Numbered from the stretch's first letter, positions 12,001-22,621 are shown. The stretch is 64,000 nt of DNA from Clytia hemisphaerica (GCA_902728285.1 CACVBU010000593.1:524280-588279); one strand, 5' to 3'. Notes: generated by a model from the letters alone, not told the origin. Numbers and translations are program-made.

Positions 12001-15000
12001 CCGACGAGTTGAATTATATAACATCGAGTTATCCAATCATAGCATTCTCAACCAATATCTTACCTAGAGACTGCCATATGCGTTATCAAAAAGCACTGGT
12101 ATTTATTTTATACTTATCTTTATAACGATTTTGTTTATCGAATAGTTTATCGAATTGTTTATCGAAATTTTTTATCGCATGATTTATCACATCAAAATTT
12201 TTGGACCTACCCCGATGGAGGTCCTATAAATTAACCCGTGTTCGTTAGTTAGTACGTTAGTTACCAACTTTTCTCGAGATTGGCTCATTCAATTTATGAT
12301 TTTTTGCACAAAGGTGTATTACTATAAACCCTCGAATGTGACGGAGCCCGATTTTCGAAAAAAAAAATTTTCCGGCCGGTAGAACCGGAAATGTCCCGAA
12401 AAAAGCGGTTTTTTGAGATTTTCTCGAGATTTTATCATTAGTTTTTTGCGATTTTTTGCACATAGATGCACATTAGTACTGCCGAAACGGTGTCGAAAAC
12501 CGTTTGCCGAAAAAAAAAATTTTTCCGGTCTGTAGAACCGGAAATGTGCCGGAAATCGTCGTTTTTTCACATTTCCGTCACATTTTTTCAACTTATTTAA
12601 TTGTTTCTTTACAGAAAAATGTTCGTTATGATGATGCCCAAACTTAGCATCGTTTGATTTCCAAGAAATCATCCTTTGAATCCGGAACTCCTTAAAAATC
12701 GCCGGACGGAACAGCCGAAAACCGGCGTAAAACGGTTTTCCTTCATTTTTTCAACTTATACTCGACAGATTTTCATGATTTTTTGCACAATGATGTAAAA
12801 TGGCAATGCCCAAAATGTGACTCCTCAATCTGTGATGAAATAATGAAAACTGAAAACTAAATGTTTTTTTTACTTCAGTTTTAATTTTCTCTGAATGATT
12901 GATTAAAGTGTCGATATTATTTTTCTTTCACCGTTAAACATCGATGCGTTTCTTAATTGCTTTCTCCGTTCCAATAGATATATAAATCGAAATTTAAAAT
13001 TATACATTACTTCCGTTAAATTCTAATTATTCGTTTTATAAATAGGTAGGTCCATTAAAGTATTACTTGTTATCGCATGAGTTTATCACATCGAATTTTT
13101 TACCGAATGATTTATCACATCGAATGATTTATCGAATGATTTATCGCATCGAATGTGTTTATCGAATGATTTATTGCATAATCGAATGATTTATCGAGTG
13201 ATTTATCGCACCGAATTATTTATCGCATAACCAAATGATTTATCGAATAGTTTATGGCATGATCGAATTGTTTATCACATAAGGCAGCTATGGCGTTCCA
13301 TAGGACATGCTAAATAATTCTTTGGGTATAGTTGTGTTGTGGTCACGTAATGTGTTTACATAAGTGTTCCCGTTTCATATCTGACACATGTCTTATACAA
13401 GGCCGATGTTATATTGTGTTCGATTTCGTGCTGAATAAAAGTTTTTCTTTTCCTCTTTCTGATCAATCTTGCTCAACATCTGCGTCAATTCAATGTGAAA
13501 AAGATTGTAAATTAAAATTGACGAGTAAACAAAAACGACGTCACTCTTATTTGAAAACCTTAAAATACTTCAGCAGAGAAGCACCATGCAACGTCAATAT
13601 CATAGCAACACTTCTTCTTCTTTCTTTACTGTAGGAAGAACAAGAGAAACGTCTATTCAATTTCACTAAACAATGTTTGGTACAAATTGCCACACAGAAT
13701 TTATCAATGGATTATCTGATACTCTCCATACAAATTTTAAGGTATGCAAATTTTGATTTCATTTTCCTTACTACAAACAGACATCAAAGCTAATACTAGG
13801 TTTTATTGAATCTTCTGTTAAGAGAACCGTGGGGAAGAGTAGAGGGAAATTATACGAGGTGACGACATACCTAAAAGTTGAAGCCTAAAATTGACAGTGG
13901 TCCTTATTTTAAAGAGATATATAAATAATGAATAAAAAATCTGGTTGATTTTCTTTTCGAATTTTGGTTCCAACTTCGTAATCCTTTGACTGGAGAGGTA
14001 AAATTTTTGTGAGCTTTATACTATAAAAATGGAACCTCTAATCTTATTCTCTTCCCAAATCTCTCTTCTTTTTTTAGCCGTAACGAAGTCTTACAAATGG
14101 GGCTTATCGAAACACTACGTGAAGCAATTATATATCCGGTGGCTGAAGTTCGTGCTTGCATCGCCACCTTGTTTGCGGTAAGAAATATAAATTTTTTACT
14201 GAACTCTTAGGAAGTCGAGCTGCCGAAACCAGGTTATGGATCTGTCGTTTTGAAACCTGCTGGAGTCAGTTAAGGAGAATTGAGTGTGGTTAAGATTTTA
14301 ATACATAGTTTCAAAATGAGCCGAAACTAATGTATAGATTTGAGTACAGCTTAATTAACTTTTTATTTTAGTCCTTGATAAAGTCAGCCAATCAGCAAGC
14401 ACTTTCGTCTCACGTGGCACCCGCAATCATCACACTCAGTAATGACCGAGATATGTAAGTTGAACATTGTGGTTTCATTATAAAGTTAACACTAGTTGGC
14501 TTGAACCTACGATATCAGTTTATGCCCATTTCTTTATCTCTATAATAATTTGAAAAGATTTTCTCACAAATTATAGCTTCCTACATATCTCCAAGAAAGA
14601 TTTTCACCAGTTTATATTATTCAAATCAAAAGTGTTTGCAAGCCTACAGACCATTTCCGAGATCCTCAACACCCTCAAACAAACCTTTTCTGGAACTCTG
14701 ACGTGGAACAATTTCCCTTCCATTAAAGTGCTATTCTCTGTTTACTATCAATAGGACGGTCCGAACAGCATCGATGCCAGCTCTTGGTGCAACCATGGAA
14801 GTCATCTCTGATAAGAATGTAAGTATCCGAACGTTATGGTTTTCAAGTTTGTGGGATAATTTCCTGTTAAAAATGCTGAAGCATGATTTATCAAGAGTTT
14901 ATTCACTAAGTTCAAGGATATTTTAACATGAGCTGACCTTCCTACACAGATAGAGCTGATAGATACAGATATACACTGTTTATTAAGCAAACGATACGTA

Positions 15001-18000
15001 TAGATTTTAAACAATAATAGTATAATGTGGTATTTTCAATCTTTCCGATTTTCATTTTTCAGCTGTTAGACAAAGTATGCATGCAACTACAAACAATCTT
15101 AGAAGACGAAGAAAGCCAACAATGTATTCCTCTACTGAAGAAGATTATCGTCACATTCACCAAAATCATGCCTGGTATCGAAAACAAAATTCGTGATGAT
15201 TGTAAGTCTTTTCTATATAAATCCATAACAAAATAAGACTTTTGAGGGTTCAAAAATTTTCTACATCACCCTTGCTTATCTTCAATATTTTTAATTTTTG
15301 TCGTCAAAGAATTTCTCTTGGCTTGAACTTGTAACTCATGATATGCAACACTGGAGAGTCTTCTGAGAATTTTCAAAAAGTTCAACCCAATACGTCACTT
15401 AAACAATAGAAAAAGTGACGTATTGGGTTGAACTTTTTAAAAATTCTTGGTTGACTCTCCAGTGTTGCATATCATGAATAGAAATTTTGAATTTTTCCAC
15501 GAATGTAATATTTTGTATATTAAAACTACAAACTGCAAACTTATTCGTTTATGTAATGCAATTTTTTTCAGTCATTCTACCACGATTAAAAGTGATGTCG
15601 GAGAGAAACACTGAAGTCGAAGATTTAGCAGATCGTCTGGAAATCGCTGAAGAATTGATTATAGCGCTCCAAGCTGCTTTATGCTGCTGTATCCTTTTCA
15701 TTTTGACAAATTTTCTATCCCCAGAATCATTTGAAGGGCTTGAAGATGATCATTGTTTTAATATTAAGCAGATATTCGACAAGAAAAATCGGATATCGAA
15801 AATTATCCCGCATCAGTTAGATTCTAGCAATTTCATTGGTCAAGAGACGTCACGTGGAGGTGGGATATATACCGTATCTGTCTTCCTCGCATTCGATTGA
15901 GAAAAAAAAGAAGACATTGCATATTGACGAATGCGCTTTCGAATGTTTTGCTCAAAATTCGAATGTTTGTTTTGAAAAGACAGAATGAATTGTAGTGATT
16001 GAGGAAGTTTGCGAAAATCTTTATTTGTAAAAAGATTTATATTTTTCTTGAGTTTATATATATGTAATGAGCAAGACTTTCAATTGCAATGCAATAAAAT
16101 GTCACTTTCACTGATTCCACTTTTACAGTTTACTCGGTTTACTCTTTGTAAGTATCTACTTGGAGAGTTCTGAAAGTTTTCCGTGCTTTTGGAAAACATA
16201 CAAAGGGGCTTCAACGGGATAAATTCGTTGCACGATCGTCTCAAGGTGGGATACGGGATATACAGGGATCAGTAAAAACCGTATTGGGACTCGGCAAGCC
16301 TCGCCACCAATACGGTTTTTACTGACCCTGTATATCCCGTATCCCACCTCGAGAAGACCGTGTAACTAATATTATTCAGTCGAGCTTGATGGATATTCGA
16401 CGAAGCGAAGCTGAGTCGAATATCATCAAGCGAGACTGAATATTTTCGATATTCGATTTTTTCGCGTTGAATATATGGTTTATCGTTCACTCATTAGCAG
16501 AAAACATTTCCCTCCCCCTCTACTTTTAATCTTTCTGTTTTTATATTTAAACAAGATTCGCACAAATGCGACTAAATATTTCCCCCTTACACTTGCAGAA
16601 GGACTCATTGAGTTTAAAGCCCGAAGGGCTAAAGTTCAATCTCTAACCTTTCTCAGGCAAGAAAAAGTGAAGCCTTGAAAAATGCGCCGTACTTCAGTAA
16701 CTTTCGAATTATTTATTATTTAAAGGTCTGATTGTAGCAGTTTAAGATTTTGAAAAAAATGAAAACTCGACCCCAGGCCCAAAAATCAAAATTTTCAAAA
16801 AAGAAATATGGTTTGTCTCTTAGCCAATCAGATTGCTTATATTTTTCAAGTTCAGGAAAGGAAAACAAATTGGAGTTATGGAGCCAAAAAAGGGGAACAT
16901 TCGATATATGGAGGTTTTTTCATATGAGTTTATCAGGAGATTTTCATGCTGCCAACGAATTTGTTCGAGTTAAGGAGACGTTCGAGTAATAGAGGTTCGA
17001 GTTATGGAGACTCTACTGTATTTAAAAAAGTAAGCTCATCTCCAGGATAAGATGATAAAAACTTCGGGCATTACGATACGCTTATGAAAAAGTGTAGGCT
17101 AAAAAAATAGAAAAAAGGGCTCGGTACTGAAAGGGTTAACAGCATACACTCTTTTTTTATAAGAACAATCAGGCTTAGACTGAAACAATAGGTCTATTAT
17201 TCTAGACAATAGAAAAAATAAGAACAAGCTTAGGCTTAACTCAAATTTCATGGTTCTTATAAAGAAAGAGCGTAACGAGGGTTCATAACAAGAAAATGTC
17301 AAAGTGAGGAACGTTGCATATTATTGTAGTCATGTGTTTTAAAAATTACACTGAATGTTAACCTCAGATTAAGCACAAAATGTATATTAATATATAAATA
17401 TGTATATAATGTATATTAAAAAATGTATAACAAAAGAACAGTGAAGCTAAGTTTGTTAAAAATCAAGGAAACCAGCACAAATGGGATAGGCCAAATCAGC
17501 AGTTTTTATTGGAATCATAAAGGCAAAGGTCAAACAATTGCATTGTGACCGTTTTGTCATTTTTTGGCAATGACTTCTTTAAGAAGAGATGCTTTATTCT
17601 ATCGACCTCTTTGTCAAGAATATAATTCAACCTGAAATATCGGACAATAGTTTTTCTTTGACTTCTTTTATTTGTCGAGAATGTAAATCAATCTGCTCAA
17701 GCAGACAAGTTTTATATTTTTGCCGTGTACGAAATATAGTGTAAATAATCAATCTGCTCAACAAGCAGACAAGGTTTGTTTTATCGACCTCTTTGTCGAG
17801 AATGTAAATCAATCTGCTCAAGCAGACAAGGTTTATATTTTTTGCCGTGTACCTCTTTAGTGATCAAGCACTGTTGTTTACTCACACTGTTGGTGATCAA
17901 TGCTTCCTTAATCACCAGCACATTGTATGGCACTTTTAGGAGGAAAAAAAAAAAAAGAATATTGCATCCAAAAATTTCAAAAATCCTTAGGAAAAAGATC

Positions 18001-20763
18001 CCTGAAAGTCACTTTTAAAGCTGTCTGACACTGTCTGAAAAATAACCAGAGAGAAAGTTTCCAATTCCGTCGAGTTGACAACCAAAACAGTCCAGAACAT
18101 GCACCACATGGTGAGTTAAATTTCCTCAATAAGAATTGCACATTGATTAATCCTGACTAAAGGTTTTACACTATAGACAAGAGTTCCGCCTCACTGCACA
18201 AATCGATCGGGAGAGGCGTGGGCGTTATTAAAGGGGCAATCCGCCACCACATAACACGGTTTGTTATTGTTTTTCTAAAACTCGATTACTTTTAGGGTGC
18301 AGAGGGGAATTTCCAGTTGAGGCGGAGTGATCGAGATAAAAATATCACGTGACTTTTGACGGGAAAAAAATCAAAACAAACTTACGTGGTGGAAGGCACA
18401 AAAAAATATCTTCCTTTCTCAGAAAAAAGCTATCATTTTGTTTCAGCTGAAGGTAACCTGATAACAGCTGTTCATAATTTTCATACGTGCACGGTAAACC
18501 TCTGAAGGCACTTGAAAATTATACATCTGAGGAAAATAGTCCTCCCGCGGAAAATTTCACAACAAGAATCTTGTTGTGCGCCAGAAAGTTAAAAACTGAT
18601 ACGGCGCCCTATTCATAAACACAATCACGCAACTTTGTTGTCATCCCCAGTCCTTATAGACGAACACGGTCCTTACGATTTCGAGATTGCATTTTCGTCA
18701 GATCGTATGTTTTCATCCAGTGGGTTCGACTGACAATTCCTGCATTAAAAGCCAAGATGCAATATGTTCATTAAATACACGCTCACAGTATCTCTAGTCA
18801 GAGAAAACAATCACACATTCAAAGTGTCTTTAGTCAGGAAAACAACCAAAACACATACCAAAACAATCACACAAGTTTCAAAAGTTTAGAAAATCCACAA
18901 AACCTCTGACCTCATGAATGTAAGAACCAAGAATTAAAGACTTTGTTTTGGGGTCACTCGGTAAACAAATCTCATATAACTTGTTCCAGAGACATTGTCC
19001 ATATAAGAGTTTGTATTTCAAAGCAAAAATATTTCTCGTACTGCCCATTTTTCTCATCAATTCTTCAACTTGAACCAGTTTCACATCTCAATAGAATGTT
19101 AATACCATTTTGCCAATCATTTAATGTCCAAAGTTATGGGGATGTAGCGTTTTCTTCATGTCAAGCAAATGTCTCTGAAATCTTTAAGTTGGTTGGTTTG
19201 GTATTCGGAAGAGGTAATCCATGGATATCTTTGTAATCAATGATGAAAAACTCTTGAAATTACTGATGATTACAGTTGAAGTGTTAGCCTCACATTTCAT
19301 GTAATTATTGGTCGCCAATTAGATGAAAATTGTATGTTTTTTGTTTGTCAGAAAAGAGTTATAATTTTAAAAAGCCAAGAGTGAATTTTCGTCCATCTTG
19401 TATTTTGATCTGAATTACTATTCGTGTCTTGATTACTCAAAAACATGCGCGTAACATCAAGGTAAATCCGTGCGATTTTGTCTGAATAACTAAGGCAAAT
19501 GAAAACAAAAACAAACTTCGCAATTTGGTGGCGGATTCCCGCCCCCTTTAAGGGCGCAAAAAGGGCGTAAGTAGCCAAGGATCGGAGAAATGCCTTTTTA
19601 ACTAATATTTCCCCTTATAGCGGGGAAATATTCAAAAACTTTTCATTTTCGAACGTTTCACTTTCTCATTTAAACATGTCGATTTCATTGTTTTCTCTTT
19701 AAAAATTACAAAAACATTCGAAATTATTTCTCTTTTTATCTTCCCTTCTGTTGTTTATTCATTAAGAGAGCTCTTCGGTTATTTATTTGGCATTTTAATT
19801 TTTTTGATAAGAAAATTTATTTCATGCGCTCACAAAAAGAGATATTCGCTATCGGATATCTAAAAATATCCGACAGTGCGTTTTGCTTAGAGGTGGACGA
19901 TAAACAGAAGTATTTTTATGTTCTGCCGAGTATATTTTGTTGAGATTTGATATAAATCTTCGAAAAATGTTTCCTTAACTTGTCAAAATTATTTAATGTA
20001 AAGTTTTGAGCCGTGATGTGATTCAAGCTTTCGTTTTACCGACATTGAAAACTTTGGAGAATAATTTGAAAGATTTCAGTCCTGAAACTGTGGTAAGAAA
20101 GCTCTTCCCATATTCAATTGATCAAAATTATCTGAAATTTCAGAAAAAAATCACTCTATCTAAGGATGCCCCATCATGGATTAACAATGGAAAGGAAAAG
20201 AGGAAAATAAATAGTCATAACGAATTTCTGACCTGATTTGAAAAGACTTACGCACCAACCCCCTGAAATTGTCTACCACTTTTTAGTAGATAGGTACTTA
20301 CTCTCAAAAGGCTCTCTTGTCAGTGAGGCCTAATTGTTTAATTATCATAATCAGTCTGTTTTTCTCTATAGGATTCAGTTTTACTGTTGCAGAAAGATGC
20401 TGAAAGCAAATGTGAGGAAGATAAGCTTTCCACTGGGTACGTTTATCTTTCATCTAAATTTGCCACTCAAACAACACATTTTAGTTCCAGAGTAGATAAA
20501 ACTTTTTCCTAATCTTTGGTTTTCCATAATATTTCTAAGCTTATTAATATCGTAATTTCTGAGAGAAGTCTGTATATTTAGTCTGTAAATTATCCTTCCA
20601 CAAACTTTTTCAAATTTTTCAATCCATCGAACCTGTGTAATATCTTTTCCACCCAAAAACATTTTTTCCACCCTTCAGGTCTGGAGCATCGACGTCTACA
20701 TCATCAAAACTGTTCGGTGGAATTTCATCCAGGTTCTTCAAAAAGAAACACGAAGAAAGTTGA
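28..20763 (+). CDS. RELCH: RELCH (KIAA1468) orthologue, 3' half, 11 exons
   Basis: RELCH is a LisH, coiled-coil and HEAT-repeat protein that links Rab11 recycling endosomes to the trans-Golgi network and helps cholesterol transport. Only the C-terminal HEAT part lies in the window; earlier exons are upstream. Exons read here: 28-64, 353-441, 13635-13741, 14078-14177, 14372-14454, 14755-14818, 15063-15201, 15572-15688, 20004-20092, 20372-20436 and 20679-20763, all with AG/GT borders and compatible phases. The match to animal RELCH is collinear: GVLANFHEEEQEKRL, then VAPAIITLSNDRDMTVRTA, PALGATMEVI, a KIRDDFILPRL-type block, an ALCC followed by FVLPTLKTLE, and a short basic end (SSRFFKKKHEES). 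The 13.2-kb and 4.3-kb introns are filled with transposons; the other introns are 0.2-0.6 kb. Family assignment is from remembered alignment, not a search. Confidence 0.87.
1018..1235 (+). repeat. Interspersed repeat 'CATATCAG', copy 1
   Basis: About 200 bases shared with 13340-13560 and 24568-24760. All three contain CCCGTTTCATATC, then a CATATTTCATATCAGG-like block, a pyrimidine run TTTTTCTTTTCCTCTTT, and an end with GTAAATTA..GAGTAAGCAAACGA. It has no ORF and looks like a short non-autonomous repeat. Confidence 0.7.
1291..1647. mobile_element. G-run/C-run TIR element with 8-bp target duplication
   Basis: A 357-bp element opens with CCCGGGGGGGGGG and closes with a C14 run plus GGG, so its ends are inverted repeats; the inner parts (GGGTATGTGCGGAC against GTCCGCACATACCCC) also pair. 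The flanks CCACAGAA (1283-1290 and 1648-1655) are identical, an 8-bp target-site duplication as made by hAT-like elements. Inside are at least four copies of TCTCTAAGGGT. No ORF. A relative is nested at 23627-24011. Confidence 0.82.
2105..2528. mobile_element. Short TIR element with GTCGGTATTTCGGTG repeats
   Basis: Imperfect inverted ends (TCGTAGAGGGGGCGTAC at the left, CGTACGCCCCCCACCGTAG at the right) enclose repeated GTGTCGGTATTTCGGTG words. A relative with the complementary word (ATACCGA) lies at 10898-11112. No coding capacity. Confidence 0.6.
3126..3275. mobile_element. Degenerate end of a G-run element
   Basis: CTCGGGAAGGGGTACTAGGG followed by GGGTATGTATGTGC resembles the ends of the G-run element at 1291-1647, but the G run is decayed and no clear second end or target duplication is visible. 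Confidence 0.35.
3505..3570 (+). repeat. Left terminal inverted repeat of the THAP/YqaJ transposon
   Basis: Pairs with 9600-9666 over nearly its whole length, including the block GAAAGCGAGGCTGGGTAGGG. The outermost bases hold the palindrome ATTGCGCAAT. Confidence 0.9.
3940..6315 (+). pseudogene. THAP-domain DDE_4-type transposase, frameshifted and interrupted
   Basis: Transposase of the surrounding element. From the ATG at 3940 it encodes a THAP zinc finger (CCIPGC, then CEFHF, with AIPTIF as the AVPxxF box), a basic Pro/Lys linker, an acidic stretch and a leucine-rich coiled coil (about 4400-4540). An HTH_Tnp_4-like region follows (RGRAPLLDNEEQFFLYLSWL, HLGWLFKLS), then the DDE core: IIDCTELFCQRP holds the first Asp and ADRGF the second, and RIHVERTIQRIK the Glu. 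THAP binds the ends; DDE cuts and joins. The frame shifts near 4855, and a solo LTR separates DSVM from ADRGF. An alternative start at 3859 lies in another frame. Both breaks make it non-functional as read. Confidence 0.85.
5210..6017 (+). mobile_element. Solo LTR inside the transposase gene
   Basis: An 808-bp insertion begins TGTCG and ends CGACA, the TG...CA ends of a retrotransposon LTR. It is flanked by the 4-bp duplication CATG (5206-5209 and 6018-6021). Removing it and one CATG brings the transposase DDE region back into a continuous frame, which fixes the borders well. It contains TATAAATA near 5661, a possible promoter, and no internal retroelement genes, so it is what remains after LTR-LTR recombination. 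Orientation is not certain. Confidence 0.82.
6707..6725 (-). repeat. (TTA)n retroelement-type tail
   Basis: Six AAT units on + directly follow, on the - strand, the ACTTGTATAGCATTATT-type tail after the fused ORF. This marks a probable retrotransposition 3' end. Confidence 0.6.
6768..7760 (-). mobile_element. HAL1-like (L1 ORF1-type) segment fused to the YqaJ frame
   Basis: The last roughly 330 codons of the long - strand ORF look like the first protein of a non-LTR retrotransposon: a PHD-like Cys cluster, a coiled coil (KSKDVNTMISEIKDSFETRM), then the RRM-like and C-terminal domains of L1 ORF1p. Just past the stop, on the same strand, comes a short GC-richer tail and a (TTA)n tract (6707-6725 on +), typical of a LINE or SINE 3' end. 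Either a retro-inserted half-LINE joined in frame, or a domain captured by this transposon lineage. Confidence 0.55.
6768..9597 (-). pseudogene. SWIM zinc finger plus YqaJ nuclease, running on into a PHD/L1-ORF1-like region
   Basis: Second gene of the transposon. The likely start is the Met at 9597 (context ATCATGGCGGCGAG); the Met at 9636 lies in the terminal repeat. The first part (to 8971) carries a SWIM finger, CTCVAGNSGYCNH. The second part (8867 downward) is a YqaJ-type lambda-exonuclease-fold nuclease: TSSKAHKVL, FEHGKRYEPIARKLYE, SPDGLV and LIEIKCPK supply the expected Glu, Asp and Glu-x-Lys residues, followed by YYTQIQMAM. A frameshift before 8971 and two stop codons separate the halves. 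After YqaJ the open frame continues, unusually, through Cys-rich ECKKCNRIVHCIC, a coiled coil, and an L1 ORF1-like end (CNLILHGVDES, RPIKVRFAN, FKFKVRGSPRK). Confidence 0.82.
9600..9666 (-). repeat. Right terminal inverted repeat of the THAP/YqaJ transposon
   Basis: Mirror of 3505-3570, with a few mismatches at its inner edge. It overlaps the first codons of the upstream Met (9636) of the YqaJ gene. Confidence 0.9.
10497..10870. mobile_element. MITE with about 46-bp inverted arms
   Basis: Arms at 10569-10618 and 10777-10823 pair through ACACTCTTCTCGAGATG and CATTGCA(A/G)GCCTCGTT. Outside them, GCGAGCGAAGCGAGC occurs at both ends. The core contains the palindrome TACGTAGACGTA and two CACAAAAGATAAT words. 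Non-coding. Confidence 0.65.
10898..11112. mobile_element. Short element with ATACCGA repeats and a C-run end
   Basis: GGGGCGAATT at the left mirrors TTCGCCCCCCCC at the right. Inside, ATACCGA/TACCGAT recurs about ten times. It is the complementary-strand relative of the element at 2105-2528. Confidence 0.5.
11606..11950. mobile_element. TA-flanked poly-T MITE, copy A (ATGTTCTTA internal word)
   Basis: Inverted ends CACGTTTTTTTTAAAGAACA and its mirror lie between TA dinucleotides. The interior repeats ATGTTCTTA or ATGTTCTTG at least four times. Same family as 17147, 26733, 40156, 44340 and 57038. Confidence 0.7.
12297..12800. repeat. 153-bp tandem repeat, about two full units plus a partial
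   Basis: GATTTTTTGCACA and TAGAACCGGAAATGT each recur 153 bases apart (12371 and 12524 for the second word). A diverged third copy begins near 12776. Lies within the 11150-13302 element. Confidence 0.65.
13340..13560 (+). repeat. Interspersed repeat 'CATATCAG', copy 2
   Basis: Diverged copy of the repeats at 1018 and 24568. It lies just upstream of the RELCH exon at 13635. Confidence 0.65.
15336..15477. mobile_element. Fold-back hairpin MITE in a RELCH intron
   Basis: Two arms of about 65 bases (TCATGATATGCAACACTGG at the left, its mirror at the right) pair almost fully, with a loop near AAACAATAGAAA. CCCAATACGTCACTT is inside each arm. The outer word GCATATCATGA is shared with the hairpin at 48072-48221. 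Confidence 0.8.
16235..16358. mobile_element. Fold-back hairpin MITE
   Basis: Arms of about 43 bases (GGTGGGATACGGGATATAC ... CCGTATTGG and the mirror) surround a 20-base loop. The pairing is near perfect, so insertion is recent or the hairpin is maintained. Non-coding. Confidence 0.8.
16376..16447. repeat. Imperfect palindrome
   Basis: ATTCAGTCGAGCTTGATG... pairs with CATCAAGCGAGACTGAAT around a GAAGCGAAGC centre. Probably a further small fold-back element. Confidence 0.55.
16594..16684. mobile_element. Fragment of the CCCGAAGGGC hAT-like MITE
   Basis: Contains CATTGAGTTTAAAGCCCGAAGGGCTA and CTTTCTCAGGCAAGAAAAAG joined directly. Both words come from the complete copy at 22332-22621, so this copy lost its middle. 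Confidence 0.6.
16905..17022 (-). mobile_element. Pogo/Tigger-like terminal fragment
   Basis: Repeated TTCGAGTTATGGAG-type words end in GAGACTCTACTGTA. The mirror, TACAGTAGAGTCTC, is typical of pogo/Tigger ends. Only one end is visible; a similar end lies at 32930. Confidence 0.45.
17147..17272. mobile_element. TA-flanked poly-T MITE, copy F (short)
   Basis: A 126-bp copy. CACTCTTTTTTTATAAGAAC and its mirror lie between TA dinucleotides, with internal ATAAGAACAA words matching the end sequence. Confidence 0.65.
17596..17860. repeat. About 122-bp tandem repeat, two to three units
   Basis: GACCTCTTTGTC, GAATGTAAATCAATCTGCTC and TTGCCGTGTAC recur in order. No ORF of interest. Confidence 0.65.
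18228..19551. mobile_element. 1.3-kb non-autonomous TIR element
   Basis: TTAAAGGGGCAATCCGCCACCA at the left mirrors GGTGGCGGATTCCCGCC...TTTAA at the right, each bordered by TTAA. The interior has no transposase. TTAA borders suggest, but do not prove, a piggyBac-type relative. Lies in the 4.3-kb RELCH intron. Confidence 0.5.
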
Positions 20764-22331
20764 TGAATGATTCATACGTAATAATGAGGTTTGATGTGTG
20801 GTACTGGCTGAATGAGAGAAGTATCCTTTTGCTCTTTCTTTAGTCTGGAAACCCTAAAGCCGCATTGATCAGTATCAGTAATCACTTAAAGTGGATTGAT
20901 TTTGATTTAAATCTAATTTGAAGAGTGGTGAAAATCTAATATTTGACAGATATCTATTTTGGCGAATGGGACAAAAATCGTTTAATTCGATCTCCATAAA
21001 AATTAATGCACTTTTAAGGTAGTGGTGCGTTAGTAAGAATATTTGTATGTCCTTCATCGTATTTCGCGGATGTTTGTAAGACCTTCAACTTGACAGGGCA
21101 TATTTTCGACGACAGTTTTGTATTGGTAATGCTTTGCTAATACCGATGTATAGGATGCTAAGTAATAAAGAAATTGGAATACATCACCCATAGAACAAAG
21201 ACTTTTCTTGTTACAGTTTGTATGATTTTCTTCCGGGGAATTATATAGTTTCTATTTATTCACACTTAGTACATATTTTCAAAAATTTTTGATTTATTAT
21301 TAACTCTACATGGTCGATGCATAAAATTTAGCCTTGGTGAAAAATATAGTGTTTTAAATGAGCATTATTTTATTGCTTTGATGAATTTTGTTCCCCTCAT
21401 CGAAATTTGTCAATATTCTTTCATTCAGAACAATTTCTGGACTAAATGTATAGTAGTTCTGCATATTTTTCTACCTAATATTTTTTTATGTTTAGTTCTT
21501 AAGAATATTATTTTCTTGTTTTTCTTAGTAGGTAACTTAGATTAAAATTTACACGTCGAATTTATTGATAATAATTTATAGATTGGAATTTTTCAAAAAA
21601 TTAAAATAATCTTTAGAAAATAATGTAATTTATATTTTCTTTCCCTTTAGGTAATTTTTCACAATTTTTCTGCTGATTAGTGATATCGTAGTTTCTGTAA
21701 ATTATTTTGTATGTAAAATACTGTTGTAGAATTAATCTTAAAAGTCTCAATTTTTGGACGCCCGAAATTTCTTACAATTTTGAAGCTTGGATTTCACCAC
21801 AAGCGTTTATTTGGCATATACCATCCATCCACGGTGGGATAATTTTCACGTAGATTGAAAACTGGTTGTATATCCATCTTAGCTTCCCATTTTTTTTGGA
21901 CGGTTACAAAACGTAGCCCACAAGAATCAAGTGAAAATAATGTACTTGCTACCTTCTACCAATTTCGCATTTTGAACCGATGCAAACATTTTGCTTTTTT
22001 TTCGCTCGGCAAGAGAAGCGGAATCAACTCCTCAACTTCTGTCATTCATAAAATGTTTACGATTTAGACGCAATACACCCTTTTCTTTTAGAAGAACCAG
22101 AGAAGTTTTTTTTGGCCATAAATAGCTATTGTTCTTATTTTCTAACGTGTCTTATTGATCTTATAAAATTGTTATAAAAAAGAGTCTTTCAAATCTTTCC
22201 AAATAAAGATTACACCACAAGTATTTAATTAACGTACGCTATTGGGTGGCAAAGTGCATTTAATCCAAGTTAGTATTAATCGTGTTTTTACTATCACAGC
22301 TGGCTGCTCCAAGTTTTTGAAGGGTTATAGA
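20764..22331. other. RELCH 3' flank, no gene seen
   Basis: About 1.6 kb of AT-rich sequence holding the RELCH 3' UTR and poly(A) signal. The short ORFs have no recognisable protein features. Confidence 0.6.
21164..21169 (+). terminator. Poly(A) signal candidate for RELCH
   Basis: AATAAA about 400 bases after the RELCH stop codon, the first clear signal on this strand. Placement is inferred from position only. Confidence 0.45.
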
Positions 22332-22621
22332 CATTGAGTTTCAAGCCCGAAGGGCTAGAGGTCAATCTCCTTGGTAGGATTTGAAGCCAACAAATCCTAC
22401 CAAAGTTGCGCGGCCTTGAGCGACCCGCCTGGTTTTTACACAAATGACAGATAGAAACTAAAATTTACCGCTTCATTTTGAAAAATATATCACTCGAAAA
22501 CAAAGGAATTGCTAGATTCAATCCGTCATCAAAAATACGGCGCATATTTTAAGGCTTCAATTTTTCTTGCCTGAGAAAGGTTAGAGATTGACCTCTAGCC
22601 CTTCGGGCTTGAAACTCAATG
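22332..22621. mobile_element. hAT-like MITE with CCCGAAGGGC ends and 8-bp duplication
   Basis: A 290-bp element with ends CATTGAGTTTCAAGCCCGAA and the mirror. GTTATAGA at 22324-22331 and 22622-22629 is an exact 8-bp target duplication. It includes the inner palindrome TGGTAGGATTTGAAGCCAAC...CCTACCA. Copies or pieces lie at 16594, 28877 and 55030. Confidence 0.82.

Larger units (their letters stand above)
11150..13302. mobile_element. 2.15-kb TIR element with arms of tandem GATAAATCATTCGAT words
   Basis: Ends TATGGAACGCCATAGCT and its mirror pair well. The direct repeat GGACAT (11144-11149 and 13303-13308) is a likely target duplication. Both arms (11170-11340 and 13075-13290) are arrays of a roughly 15-base word with core GATAAATCATTCGAT in opposite orientation. 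A third arm-like block at 12092-12205 pairs with 11317-11375, hinting at a nested or rearranged copy. A MITE (11606-11950) and a 153-bp repeat lie inside. No transposase gene. Confidence 0.75.

Noticed and set aside
12257..12672. Overlapping - strand ORFs of 68 and 116 codons
   Set aside because: Both are translations of the 153-bp tandem repeat and share the same repeated phrase.
11170..13290. CRISPR-like GATAAATCATTCGAT direct repeats
   Set aside because: No unique spacers; the arrays form the two inverted arms of a TIR element with a target duplication.
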